Assembly: GCF_003286085.1 (NCBI RefSeq)
Contig: NW_020825369.1
Coordinates: 186,001-250,000 of the forward strand
Length of the DNA stretch: 64,000 nucleotides
Source of the DNA: Drosophila persimilis
Lineage: Eukaryota; Arthropoda; Insecta; Diptera; Drosophilidae
Direction of reading: 5' to 3'
Position 1 is the first letter of the stretch, and each line of letters opens with the position of its first letter. The notes beneath the pieces were generated by a model. That model worked only from the letters and a program-made list of their open reading frames with translations, was not told the DNA's origin and made no database searches. The translations under genes were made by a program, and so were the position numbers. Shown in pieces: positions 26,129-38,000 of the stretch.

Positions 26129-27271
26129 ATGTTCAAGATTGTTCCTTTGGCCGCAGGTGGGAACTGGTATATACTCATATGATCCGATCCTTAATTATCG
26201 AATCTTCTTCTCTTTTTAGTGCTGCTGTGCTTCGCTACAGCGCAGGTTGTGCCAAATGCAGAGATCGGTCGGGTTACCATCCAAGTGCCGTTGTTGTCTA
26301 ATGGAAAGCCCGTCATTCTGGGCAGCCACGAAGGTGTTGAGGTGGCCCACGTAGAGGAGATCAAGCCGGGAAAGATCCAGGTGCTCAATGAGGTGCCTCC
26401 AACGCTCAGCAAAGTTCGGAGTGCGAGATCCATTGTAGATCATTCCAACGTAGGAATCCCAAATCCTGGCATTCCCAACGAAGGAATCCCAAATCCTGGT
26501 ATCCCCAATAGGGGAATACCAAATCCTGGCATTCCCAACGAAGGAATCCCAAATCCTGGCATCCCCAATGTAGGAATACCGAATCCTGGCATTCCCAACG
26601 AAGGAATCCCAAATCCTGGCATCCCCAATGTAGGAATACCGAATCCTGGCATTCCCAACGAAGGAATCCCAAATCCTGGCATCCCTAATGTAGGAATACC
26701 GAATCCTGGCATTCCCAACGAAGGAATCCCAAATCGTGGCATCCCTAATGTAGGAATACCGAATCCTGGCATTCCCAACGAAGGAATCCCAAATCGTGGC
26801 ATCCCTAATGTAGGAATACCGAATCCTGGCATCCCCAATGTAGGAATACCGAATCCTGGCATTCCCAACCATGGCATCCCAATTCCCGATGCTTCTGTGA
26901 TCCAACCTGTTGCGGTAATGCCAACCCACCGCACCACCACCAGCCCCACGATGACCACTACTACAGTACTGCCGAAGCGTGTCCCGTCCAAGAATTGCCA
27001 TCACCTGCTCTTGGCTGGGATGACCACCGTCTCACCCTTGGAAATGATGGCCACTCCGCCGGCAGAGAACTGCGACGAGCTGTGCACCAAGCACGAATAC
27101 ATGCCCGTCTGCGCCCACAACGGTGTGTGTGTCCACGAGTTTGCCAATCAGTGTGTAATGGACACTTTCAACTGTAAGCATCGGGATCTGTCCTTCCGCA
27201 GCGTGGATGAGGATGTTTGCAGGTTGGAATTGTGCGCCAGGCGATGCAAGGAGGAGGATTTAATGCTCTAG
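26129..27271 (+). CDS. Secreted GIPN-X pentapeptide-repeat protein with C-terminal Kazal-like domain
   Basis: Exons 26129-26156 and 26220-27271 join in phase 1 across a 63-base GTGGGA...TTTTTAG intron and encode 359 residues. The join creates the signal peptide MFKIVPLAAVLLCFATA. Next is a short non-repetitive region with a probable dibasic-rich segment (KVRSARSIVD), then 29 perfect pentapeptides of the form (P/E/V/R/H)GIPN (last one GIPI), a Thr/Pro-rich bridge, and a C-terminal Cys-rich module of about 65 residues. That module follows C-x3-C-x8-C-x5-C-x7-C-x6-C-x14-C-x4-C and holds PVCAHNGVC, like the reactive loop of Kazal-type protease inhibitors. Likely extracellular; inhibition of a serine protease is possible but unproven, because the cysteine pattern is not classical Kazal. 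The repeat is elastin- or glue-like and suggests an extended, possibly structural chain. I do not recognise a named gene. Confidence 0.85.
26450..26884 (+). repeat. 15-base coding repeat, 29 units, with 60-base higher-order period
   Basis: Exactly 435 bases, 29 x 15, each unit encoding one X-G-I-P-N pentapeptide. In the middle the X residues cycle V-P-E-P, so the DNA repeats at 60 bases with near-identical units, a sign of recent unequal crossover or gene conversion. Towards the end the E-P pair becomes E-R and the cycle decays to V-P. Because no unit contains a stop, several other frames, including antisense ones, are also open across the array. Confidence 0.95.
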
Positions 27272-28001
27272 GCCTATGACAACATACCCACTTATTCCGT
27301 ATTCTCTAAGTCCATATATCCGTCGAACATAAAACAAAAATAATGAAAATGTAAACCAATCTCTTGAATTCACTGCATGCATGGGAGAGAAAGAGAGAGA
27401 GAGAGAGATGTCCCAAGTGCCAACATACTAAAGATTTGTATTCCAACAAGACATTGCGCTTTATCAATTCTTAGTTGTAACGGACAAAATATCCTTGTAA
27501 TTTTATTTCCTATTAGTCCCAGATTAGTCTTAGCTTCCTAATAGCCATCAAGTGCATTTCTTCACTCTAGGTATTTCCGTGCAGCCATAGGATCAATTGG
27601 TCCACGAAAAAGTCCCATCAAAGTCCCATAATTGTTAGGATAAACCTTTAAGAATACCAAAAGCCTCTCCCCCGAAACTAGATTTCTGTTTCTGTCTGGA
27701 TAAATATTAATTTTCGTTTTGATCAGCTGACTGTTGCAATGCCGCCAGAAATATAAATATTAATGTCGAGAAAATAATCGAAAAAATATATGGCAAACTA
27801 GTGGGGAAGACCCCTGCTCACTCGCTTCACTAGTGCGAAATTTAACTTCTTTGATTTTCTTGGAGTTTAGTCAATCCCAGAGGGGAAGGAATATCTTATT
27901 TATAAGTGACTTTATAATTCCCCACAGAACACTCCGTTTCGTGTTTAGTTTCATGTATTATTTATTCCTTGAATGCTACAATCTCATATCCAAAACCGTT
28001 T
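27272..28001. other. Spacer between two convergent Kazal-like genes
   Basis: No gene seen. Contains the 3' ends of both neighbours, a GA tract (27385-27408) and a palindromic stretch around 27797-27832 with CTCACTCGCTTC, a 12-mer found twice more in the window (46649, 48527). TTTATT at 27961-27966 is the minus-strand AATAAA of the neighbouring gene. No canonical AATAAA follows the + strand gene; CATAAA near 27328 may serve. Confidence 0.5.
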
Positions 28002-28385
28002 CTACAATCCAAACTCTCTGAGATCCGACTCCAGGCACCTGGGCTCCCAGTCCTTCGTGCAGCGGTGATCTTCCACAATGCTGAAGTGCTTCTGGGGATT
28101 GCGGCAGTTGTAGGCGGCCATGCTGCAGCGGCTCTCAAACTTTAGCAGGCACTGTCCGTTGGTGGCGCAGACGGAAGGATCCCTCTCCGTGCAGTGATAG
28201 TGGCACTTGTCGTCTTCCACCTGATCCCTATACACCCGTTGTCCATGCTGATCAATGCTGATATTCTTGGCCAGGGCACAGCCGGCAATGAAAACTGAAA
28301 AAAAAACACAGTGTCAGTGGGCGAGAGTGGGAGCGTGGCGAAGGGAGAGAAGCTTACGCAGAAAAACCAGCGACAGGATATTCAT
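28002..28385 (-). CDS. Small secreted Kazal-like protein
   Basis: Minus-strand exons 28358-28385 and 28002-28294 join in phase 1 across a 63-base intron (GTAAGC donor, T-rich CAG acceptor) and encode 106 residues. The join yields the signal peptide MNILSLVFLLFIAGCALA. The mature protein is essentially one Cys-rich module: C-x3-C-x7-C-x5-C-x7-C-x6-C-x14-C-x7-C, with PSVCATNGQC in the position of a Kazal reactive loop. It is the minimal form of the module shared with the genes on either side. A secreted protease inhibitor is a reasonable family-based guess; the target is unknown. AATAAA (minus strand) lies at 27961-27966. The first exon is 28 coding bases, as in the GIPN gene. Confidence 0.85.
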
Positions 28386-28490
28386 CTTTGAGCTTTGGTT
28401 TGTTGGTTGTCTTTGTTGTTGTTCACGTTCACCTTGCTGTGTGTGTGCAGCAACTGTAAAACTGTGAATTCTGCCGTCCCCTGTCATTGG

Positions 28491-28497
28491 TTTTATA
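28491..28497 (-). promoter_or_regulatory. TATA box of the small Kazal-like gene
   Basis: Minus-strand TATAAAA about 106 bases upstream of the start codon. An initiator-like TTCACAGTTTT lies roughly 30 bases downstream of it (around 28462-28468), giving a leader of about 80 bases. Confidence 0.55.
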
Positions 28498-29463
28498 CCA
28501 AAAGCGAATTTCAGCTGACAAAAGCTTTGGGTTTCTGCTGTCTGTCCCACTGTCCCTGCCCGTCCTTCCTGCTTCCCTGCATAATCCTTTATTTTAACAC
28601 CTGCCAGAGATATAAAATTGCATCATCATCAACGGCATCAACGGCTTTGCCTGGCATTTTCGGATTTTTTCTGGCTTGTAATTAAATGTTCTCCCGTCTG
28701 GTTAAAAATAAGACCGTGAGATGCCAAATTTGCATATTTTTGTCAGCGCTTCAATTTGATGTGGTTCCATTGTTTTGAGGGAAGCTCTGGAAAATCCCGT
28801 TGTTTTGCCAAGGGGCGCTATGTTTTTTCTGCATATTTCCATTCAGCTGTGGCCTTGGAATCTATCCTTGGGTCTACCTTGGGACTATCTTATGTGCATA
28901 TGAAAGTGCTGTCACCAATACAATGCTTCGATTTGCCTGCTGTCTACGCATGTATGAGAGCCGGGGACTGCTTGGAGGTGAAGTCGGTTAATTTTCAATG
29001 AGATTACTTTTAGATTTTATTGGATTTTTAATAAAACTTCTTAGAAGAACCGTAAGATGTCATTAATTTTCTAAAATCATTCAACCTTTAACCAATTAAC
29101 CCCTCTCGTAGAGCTATAACTATTATTACTATTTAGAGGGAAGTGCGGGGTGCTCTTTGGGAGGCATACTATGTACATATATCATGGATATAATATTCCT
29201 GGATATTCTTAGTTTTCTTAATATAAATATTTACTGGCAAACATCATATTCCATAAGGAAGTGATTAAAGCAATATGAGCGATATATGTACCAGCTGGGA
29301 GGTAGGTCTCTCCAGACGAGGTCTCAGCTCAGTGTTCCGTTCAAGCGAGACCAGAAAACCTGTTTACCGACAGAATTGGAATAAAATCCATAAATGATAT
29401 GATCACATGTTAATATCAAATCGTGGCAGACAAGCTGATGTTAAGGGATCGGAAAAAAAACTT
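28498..29463. other. Spacer between divergent Kazal-like promoters
   Basis: About 1 kb between two divergently transcribed genes, so shared enhancers are possible. I see no coding exon. Two overlapping plus-strand frames at 28756-29001 lack family resemblance. The right half is AT-rich. Confidence 0.5.
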
Positions 29464-29587
29464 TATAAAGTGGGAACATTCGGGAATGCAGTCACAGAAC
29501 GCCTTCGAACGCCTTCGAACGCCAATGCAAAGGATTGTAGCTCTGAAACAAGCCAATTTGAGCCAAAAAGGGAATTTTGCAAACAAA
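29464..29587 (+). promoter_or_regulatory. TATA promoter and leader of the Gln-rich Kazal-like gene
   Basis: TATAAAG at 29464-29470 is followed about 30 bases on by an initiator-like GTCACAGAAC (29491-29500). A nearly perfect ACGCCTTCGA duplication follows (29499-29518). The leader to the ATG at 29588 is about 95 bases. Confidence 0.55.
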
Positions 29588-30781
29588 ATGAGAGTGTTTT
29601 TGGTGCTTGGTAAGTCAGGGCTATTCCAAATGAGAAATCCCACTACAATGCAGGACTTTTCCAGCTATCCTGTCCCTGGCACAGGCTGCAGAGGTGCCGC
29701 AGACCACAGAGGCGACCACAACGACAGGGAAACCGAAACCCCAGCAGATGGAGCTCCCCGAGCACATACAGACACTGATAACCAATCACATCCATCAAGT
29801 GCTCCAGCACGTGAAGCAGAATGCTCAGAAGCCCCCTCACACATTGACTGGCACTGTGGAGGCGGGCAAAGGGATTGGGAGTGGGAGTGGGAGTGGGTCG
29901 CCAGTGGTTGAGCCCTTTTCAGGTCTCCTTCCACCACTTGCACACCCTGGTGATGTCCATCTCCCTGCCGTTGACCAGCCAGCGGCTTCACCTGCGCTGC
30001 AACCTGGCCTACAGTCGCTGCAAGCTAATGATCCACAGGTGAGGGTGATAAATCACCAGGCCACCGGCTCACTACTCCACCAGGGGCGCCCGGTGGTGCA
30101 GAACAAGGTGGTGATGCCCCCGGTGCCACATGTGGTGCTCTCCCTGCCCGGCCAGCAGTCCGTCGATGTTGCGGACAAGGTGAACAAGCTGCAGCAGCAT
30201 GTCAGCCAGGTGATGCAACAGGCCCAGCTCCACATTCCTCTGGCCATTCAAGAGGCGATCAAGAGGAAGAAGGAACAGCAGAAGCAGCAGGAACAGACCA
30301 CACAGCAGCCGAAGGATCAGAACAAGGAACAACAAAAGGAAGAAGGGGAACAACAGGAGAACGAAGATCCAACGACGCCCCAGCTGGACTCCTCATCAAC
30401 ACCAGTCTCAGCAAAAACCAAAACAGGTCGCTCCCTGGACACGTGGCCCCACCACGCCAACCAGGTGCACATCCCCCAGTTGATTGCCGAACATCAAGAG
30501 GAGATCGACCGGGGCAAATGCAGCTTCAAGTGTCCACGCCAGGCCCTGTCCATCTGCGCCAGCAATGGCAAGTGCGTTGTCAACTTTCCCGGCCAATGCG
30601 AGCTGAGTCAATGGAACTGCTTCAATACCAAAAATGGTAAGCTCTCCGCAGTCCATTAACAGAGTTCCATTACCATGTCTGAGCCCCTTCTGTTTTTGCT
30701 TCTCCATCCTTAGTTTTCCATCAAGTGCACGATGCCGAGTGCCAGAATACCATCAAGTGCTATAAGCGTGATATGATGTAG
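29588..30781 (+). CDS. Secreted Pro/Gln-rich protein with C-terminal Kazal-like domain
   Basis: Exons 29588-29609, 29665-30636 and 30714-30781 encode 353 residues, both introns phase 1. The acceptor at 29663-29664 (TTTTCCAG) was chosen over an earlier CAG because only it keeps frame and completes the signal peptide MRVFLVLAILSLAQAA. Then come a Thr-rich segment, a helix-prone ELPEHIQTLITNHIHQVLQH region, a GSGSGSGS spacer, a Pro/Leu-rich middle, an amphipathic VADKVNKLQQHVSQVMQQAQ region, a highly charged Lys/Glu/Gln linker, and the terminal module C-x3-C-x7-C-x5-C-x7-C-x6-C-x14-C-x5-C. The second intron falls between the sixth and seventh cysteines; the sister genes lack it. Likely extracellular. 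Inhibitor function is inferred only from Kazal-like spacing. AATAAA at 30889-30894. Confidence 0.85.
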
Positions 30782-30888
30782 AGGTTACAGGATGACAGAT
30801 ACCCCCCCCCCCCCCCTAGACCATGGAAAAGTCGCAGCTGAAGGGAATGTATCATACTTTTTTTTATACTGCAAATATCTTACAATTT

Positions 30889-30894
30889 AATAAA
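30889..30894 (+). terminator. Poly(A) signal of the Gln-rich Kazal-like gene
   Basis: Canonical AATAAA 108 bases past the stop. A C14-type run (around 30804-30817) sits in the 3' UTR. Confidence 0.7.
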
Positions 30895-32046
30895 GAACTA
30901 TTTCTGTAATATTAGATTCCAATTCCGAAACCATAACATTGTTGGCAATCTTTGAAAATGTTCATTCCGAAATGAGATACAATTTGAAAGATTTTCTGTC
31001 TGTTCTTGCCGTTAAGTATTATGTCCCACACCAAACAGTCCCCCAGCTCCAGTCCCAGTCCCAGTCCCATTCCCAAGCCAATCCCTGTCACTTGTGATGT
31101 TGTTTTCTTGATATTCTATCTTCACTTTCGCCACACTTTCGCAAGTGCAGACGCCTTTCTCTCCCACTCCAGACGGTGTCCCAACTGCTTCTGGCACCCG
31201 ACAACGACGACGGGACTGAGGATGGGGACTTCGGAGACGACTACAATCATCCAATTTGTCAAAATGGCTTATTAACGGATTTCGGTTAGAGCCCCGCACA
31301 AGAACGCCAAGAGATGGCGCAAATAAATGTCATTATCATTGATTTGCCAATACAAATGCCACAAAACAGATATGGCCCTGGGATGGAGATTGGGCCAGGA
31401 GCTGAAGCTGGAGCAGACAGCTGTGCCACTTCGGCTAACAAACAAAGTTGGCTAACATTTTTGTGGCAGCTTATCAGAAAATGTTGCCGTATGCAGAGCG
31501 AGTACGAGTGCGAGTGCGAGAGACATGAAAAGACGTCGAGTTGGATCTCCAAATGGAACGGGGACCTCGTTCGGCTGTCAGCTCTGGCAGCGATAAACGC
31601 TTGAAATGTTCGCTGGAATTGCAATTGGATTTTTGGTCAATTAAAAAGCACTTTATGGTTTCTGCCGAGAGAGGGACAGAGATAGAGAGAGAGAGAGAGT
31701 TCAAGGTGAGTTTCAACTTTGAAAGAAAGATTTCTATCTTCTTCTCTGGGCATCGATTCCTTCTCTTTTTTTTTCTTTTACCATCCATGTAGCCATGTAT
31801 CTACATGGGCATAGATCTTGCTTAGGTTCTCCTGTTGCCCCATCCACACATCCCATCCACAACTGTTAACTATTCTCTCTCTAGCATGCGGAATCTACGA
31901 CATCTATTCGCCTTTTGGGGCCCATAAATTTTCCACTTTTCCATTCGCAATTCCCCGCCTGGGGATCCTCCTGATATCCCGCTCTGTCTCGGGTACTTCT
32001 CGGTGTTCTACAAATGTTTGACTTAGTTTCGCTCCATTTGGGTCCA

Positions 32047-32094
<48 letters not shown>

Positions 32095-35000
32095 TGTTGG
32101 GCCGCCTGCTGCGTGTCTGCCACGCATGCGCCATCGCCATCTCATACATCGTCTCTCTCTGTCTCCTCTCGCCTTATCCCTCCTCTAAGCGGTTCGTTCT
32201 GAGCCACAAAAAAAAGCTCCGTTAACTCTGCTGCCGCTTGCTTATCTCTGCCAAATGCTTTGGTTTGGCTTGGCCTGGCCACATTTACTTCTGCCAGACA
32301 CTGGCAGAAATAACGCGCAAGTGGTCTCAACTGTTTTACACTTGAAACTGTCTGGCACTACCTCTGTATGAGTTTCCCCTCCGGGTTTTTCTCAGTGTGT
32401 GTAGGCTGGCTCTGGTTAATGCCAAATGCGTGAGCTGTGGGCCGTGCCGCATTTTGATGGCTCGGATGGCTTCTGCTGGCTGGTCGGAGGCTTCTTGGGT
32501 TAGCAGCAGAGTGGCAGAGCAGCAGAGTAGAGCCACCAGGCTCTGAACAGCGGAAATGCAATTAACACTTTGGGCCGTAATTGCGTGCCAAATGCATTTC
32601 GCTTGCTCTGTGGCCAGTCCACAGCATTGGTGATGGTCCAGGCTGGAGCAGAGCAGCCAGCAGAGTGTGAGTGCGAGAGCGAGTGAGAGGGTAGAACAGG
32701 AATCTGGGGGCCTGCCCTGGTCCTAGTCTTGTTTTGATTTGCCTGGCTCATTTGCAAGAAATGTGGCCATAAATCAATTTGGGAATGCTCGTCGACTACT
32801 GTCCGCTCAAGGGAGCGCTTCTCTCTGCCTCAGCTCCATGTGGGTCTTTGTGGAGGCGGATGTTCTGGATGATGCAAGTATTTCAAAGGGTCAGTTCCAC
32901 AGGGAACTTCCTGTCCATATCTCTGACCTCTGAAAAGAAGATAAAATGAAATGCCACCATTAGAATATGTTTTTTTATTTGCAATGGTTTTGCGTTTTTT
33001 GATAAACCATCTTTATCGCCTTTTCGAATTGGGTTTCGATTCTCTCAGGAAGTGACTTCCTCCATCGTTTTATTTCCCCTCAATTTCATCTTCCTTGACC
33101 CATAAATTCTCGCTCCTTAACTGCTTTATCCCTGGCCAATTAGCCGTGATTTCCATACAAATGGATAGCAATTTGGTAGCCAGATCCGGAGAGAACATTT
33201 CCCGCTTATGGCCGGTCAAAACCTTCAGCATTAAACGCTGTGTTTAACTTTTCATTTAACTGAAATTAATTGAGTAATTTGATGCGAAATGTTTGCGACA
33301 CGCACTGCAAAGGGAAAAGGAAGAAGAAGAAAAACAACAATTCTACAAACAAGATTGAGAGCGGAAAATGCTGGGCGAGGGGGCAATTGTGGGTGGGTTG
33401 GGAAAGTCTAGGGAACTGTGGCAGATGCAGATTATAAAATGGCTCGCAGGCAGAGCAACGCAACGCAACGCAACGCAACTGAAACGAGGCCAGACAACAG
33501 CAAAATTTAATATAAAGCATATTAACTTTGATGGCAAATGACCGCGGAGTGTAGTGAGGGGTTGGGGTAAGGGAGCTACGGTGGAGTGGGGAGAGGGGCA
33601 TTAAAGTGGGGGACTCGGCAGAGTCCAACACATGGTTTGATGATGATGATGCGCGCTTTTGAAGTCGCTGGGAGTTAGGCCCCAACGTGGGCTCTCCACC
33701 GCCTGACAACCGTTTAAAAAGGTTTTATTTACACCGAAGACAGCTCCAGAAGAAGCTCCATTGCGAGCTGGGATGCGATCCGAGTACGTGTATACATACA
33801 CTTACTATAGTATGTATAGTAGTAAGAGAGGGTCTTGGTCTCGGTCTTGGTCTTGGTCTTGGTCTTGGCCTGGTCCAACATGCAGCGCAATTAAGTTGCC
33901 AACAACTTTGAAATTATGCAATTATGGGTATGAGAAATTGCCTGGAAATTACATGAGGAACTTGACGAACAGCAGCAGCTCCAACAGCTCCAACAGCTCC
34001 ACCGGCAACACAGAATGGAAGCTCAAAGCAGCTCAAGTGGAGCTCAACGGAGAGCAGAGGAGCGCGAGAGAGAGAGAGCGAAGTGAGGAGCCCCTGGTTG
34101 GAGTCAGCCTACTTGATTATTTATTAAAACGAAAGTTAAACAGCGAAAGGAAGCAATTTTCCATATAAAAGAAGCCAGAAACTGAGAAACAGAGCTTTGG
34201 TTCTTTGGGCTTCTGGGCTGCTGCTGAAGTAGCCACGATTCGCCTTGGCTTCTTGGCCGTGTGTCTATGCAAGTGGGCTCGGCACCCGTCTCCCGTCTCC
34301 CGTCTCCCCTCTTGGCCTGCTGAGCCTGTCCCGCGTAATTGCCATGTTTAAAGTGTGATTAATTTGTAATCATCAAAAAGGCAAAAAGAGGGGTACGTAG
34401 GGGAAGCTGGAACAGCATCTGAAGCAGAGAACGGAGAACGGAGAACAGAGAAGCTGGGGCAAATGTTTGCATTTTAAGTTTCCTGGCAAAAAGCGGAGAG
34501 ACTTGGCCAGGAATTGCTCTAGGGCCCTCTAAGGGAAGCTGGATGGACGTCGCGACGTGGTCAGGGGCAGGGGAAAGGGGTGGTGGGGGGGGACATCCAG
34601 TGTGTTCCCTAAGTAATTGAGTTTGCTCGGTGATGCGTTGAAAGTGGCCGGGAATGCCAGACACACAGAGAGAACACAGAGAGAACTCGGAGAGAGCTGG
34701 GGAATGGCAGAAGTGCAGATAATGCGCTGGAGAGCAGTGTTATGCATAATAAGGTTTTGGTTTATCCTCCGACATGTTGCAGGCCAAGATCTGGTGGGGT
34801 GAAGGTGATGAAAATGGTGGATACTTGGATGCGTGGGTGGGGCTTAGAACATAATTCATTTATACAGATTTGGATTTCCCTTTATATTTAACTCATATCG
34901 GCGCGATCGAGCAATATGATAAGGTTTCCCATAACATTCGATGCAGATGGAGATGGAGATGGATATATTGGCACCACCATAGCTGTACAAGCCATTAAAC

Positions 35001-38000
35001 AAGTGGTATTTCAGAAAGCGTATACAAATTAATTTCAAAATGAAATGGAGAAAATCTTCTTAGCGAAATACGGTAGGGGCTTAGCTATTTTCAGCCTGAA
35101 GCCTCAAGACTAAGCTCCTAAGCAAAAACAAACAATTATTTCGAGAATTATATGCGCGTCCAATTCGTTAATTTTGAAGCAGTTAGCTTTTCTCCTGCCA
35201 ACTGTTACCGTTTGTCTGTCTTTATCAATCGTTTATCTTCTAACAATCATGATTGGGACTTTTGCCATTGCCAATTTCATTAGCTGACAACTTTATTAGC
35301 ACCTGAGAAAAAAAAAGAGGGAGAGATCGGGCACTATAAACACGATTCTCAGCAGTCGACTGTGGATAATTACAGAGTCCGGCTGTGCGCGAATGCATCC
35401 AGCATCCAGCAACCAGCAACCAGCGACCAGCGTCCAGCAGATACGCGTACAATCCATAAAAGCCATCGAAGCCAATCACAGTCGCCGGAGCATTGCCATT
35501 AATTAAGGCAAAGTATAAATCTGGCATTCGGCCACAGCCGAAAACCAAACAAAGCAGGAAGCGTCCAAAGTCCTCGTCTCAGCCATCTCAGCCATCTCAG
35601 CCAAAAGGCAACAGCCTGCACTTCGACTGGGACCGCCTGCCGCGCATGAGCAGAGCAGAGCAGAGCAGAGCCGAGTGGCTGAGTGGCTGAGTGGCAGAGT
35701 GGATCCCCCAGTCGCAGTCGCAGTACCGTCTAGTTCGACATTCCAAATAATTACAAGCTATAAAAATTTATGAGTGCCAAGGATTTTTTTTGCCACCACA
35801 AAAAAGCGAATGCGTGTGTGCGCCTCAGGCGGCAGAGCCAAGTGAACAGCAAAACAACAACAACAAGAACAAAAAAACGTGTATCTACGTATACACTCGT
35901 ATAAGATACAATGCGCTCACCCATAAAACAGTCGCCGCAATTGCAGTCGTCGCTCCATGCCACTCCATGCCACTCGGGGCTACCGGTTCCTCTGCCTCAA
36001 CCTCTACCAGCCAGGCCGACTCCCGACTCCCGGCTCCCGATTCCCGGTTTGGTTTGTCTTTTGTTCTGGTTCGTTCCTTTTTTTATGCTTTGATTGAAAA
36101 TTAAGTTGTGCCCCGACTTTTCCAGCCGATTGGGTGGCTCGCTTCATTCTTCCACTCGTCCACTCGTCCACTCAATCACTTGCTCACGATATGTGTTAAA
36201 ATTCAATTACAAATGCGGCGAAAGGAAACAGAGATTTTCTGAACAACTTTTTTAGGGTTTTCATTTTTCTGCTGTGTGGTTTTTCATATTTTTCAGCCGT
36301 TCTACACCCAGAGCCAAGAGCCCTGTACACTTACATATGTAAAAATATATTTTATTTTTAAATTAAACATTTTCACATTTGAATTAATATATTTCCTTCA
36401 AATTGAATACATACCCAATATTTATTTTAAATGTTTTTATAAATACATAGCTGAAATATGGAATTATATTTAAATTTATGTGTTTAAAAACCGAACATTT
36501 AATTTAAATATGGCTGTGTTTGTTTTACTGTACCATTTTCTCTCAGTGTGTTCTGTATTACTGTCTTTACAGCTCCTTGTGTCAATAATTTTCAAAGATT
36601 CTTGAACGGTTTCGCCTTACCTTTGACATACAATGAACCCTTCTTTTCTTGTGCGATTTTGCTAGTTCCATTCTTAATTTTTGTTGCTGACTCTTTCACC
36701 TGTCTCGTTTGGCCATTAAATTGAAAAGGCCACAATCAATTGGCGTGTTTGACTGTATTTCTCTCTGCGAAGATATTCCATTATTTCGATGCTTATCCTT
36801 GTCAATGGTCGGCTTTCTTAAAGCCATTTTTCCGCCTGATAGTTCGTCCGCCTTATGCCACATGCCACATCCGCTTGACCCCCTTTCATACTTTATTGAT
36901 TCCCTCGCATGTCCTGTCCCTTCGCAGCCACCCTGGAGACCATCGGTCAGAGCCCACAGACAGGCACACACTGACAGTCGATTTGAATTGTTGTCATACG
37001 AAGTCAACGCAGTGCCTTCCCCTCGGTTCCCATCACACCCGAACGCAGCTCCGGCCCGGGTGATGGCTACATCATGCTCTTCCACTTGATTTACGTCTAA
37101 CTGTAATCGAATAATATATCAGGCAAGGGGCTAACCAGAGTCCCCACCGACCAGGTAGCCCCAACTATGCCGGCCACGAAAACCAATCCAGTCTGCGGAT
37201 GGCTCCCCGCTTTATCTACGCGTACCCCTATCCCTCCCCTCCGCGCAGTCCCTACTCGAGCGAACTTAACGGCACGACAACCTTAGTCAAAAGCTCAGGC
37301 ATAAAATCAATTACATTGACAAATGAGCAGCTGACAAGCGGAGAGAGGCGACAGGCGAGAGGAGGGCATCCTAGCAGCCAGGCAGCCAGGCAGCCAGGCA
37401 GCCTGGAGGGAGCATGTGTCAAAGCGTCCCAAAAGCGCAGTTGCCCCACAGGCCATGGATGCTACCCGGACTCAGTAGGCGCAACGTGCACAGTGATTCA
37501 ATAATGCAGAAATTATATATTTTCTAGGCCAGCTTCTAAAAGCGGATCGTATTGAAAAGAGCCTCGGAAACATATTTCTCGCCAGAATGAAAATTCCACG
37601 GACGCAAAACGCAGAAGTACGTGACAGCCGGAGCCGGCCAAAATATTCTCATACACATATGTATGTACATACTATATAGAGTCTATAGAGAACTATAATT
37701 TGAAATGCTTTTGAAGTTCATTGAGTATTATTTTCAGCTTAACCTCGAAGATCATGTCGAACAGGGAACAAATATTTGACTTCTGATAATGACTTTTTAA
37801 TGGCTCTCTCGAACATTTTCCCAAGGATAGTTAACCAATACTTTCTGAAGCATTATTTTCTTAATGAAGTCCCAGAGTCATACCTTTCTACCATAATTTG
37901 CGTTAGGCTTGTTTACTCCGTTTAATGATCTCCCACAGCCTTGGCTTTCTCTCAGAGCCGTTTACAGCCACTTGACCCACTGTAGGGTAGCGGTAGCCTC

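Noticed and set aside
26216-27004. Long open frames (262 and 183 codons) on the minus strand across the GIPN array
   Set aside because: They are periodic shadows of the 15-base repeat. The plus-strand frame has the signal peptide, splice sites and cysteine module.
29423-29911. 162-codon plus-strand frame overlapping the Gln-rich Kazal-like gene
   Set aside because: It runs through the signal-peptide exon and first intron, then out of frame. The spliced model gives a signal peptide and the Cys-rich module instead.
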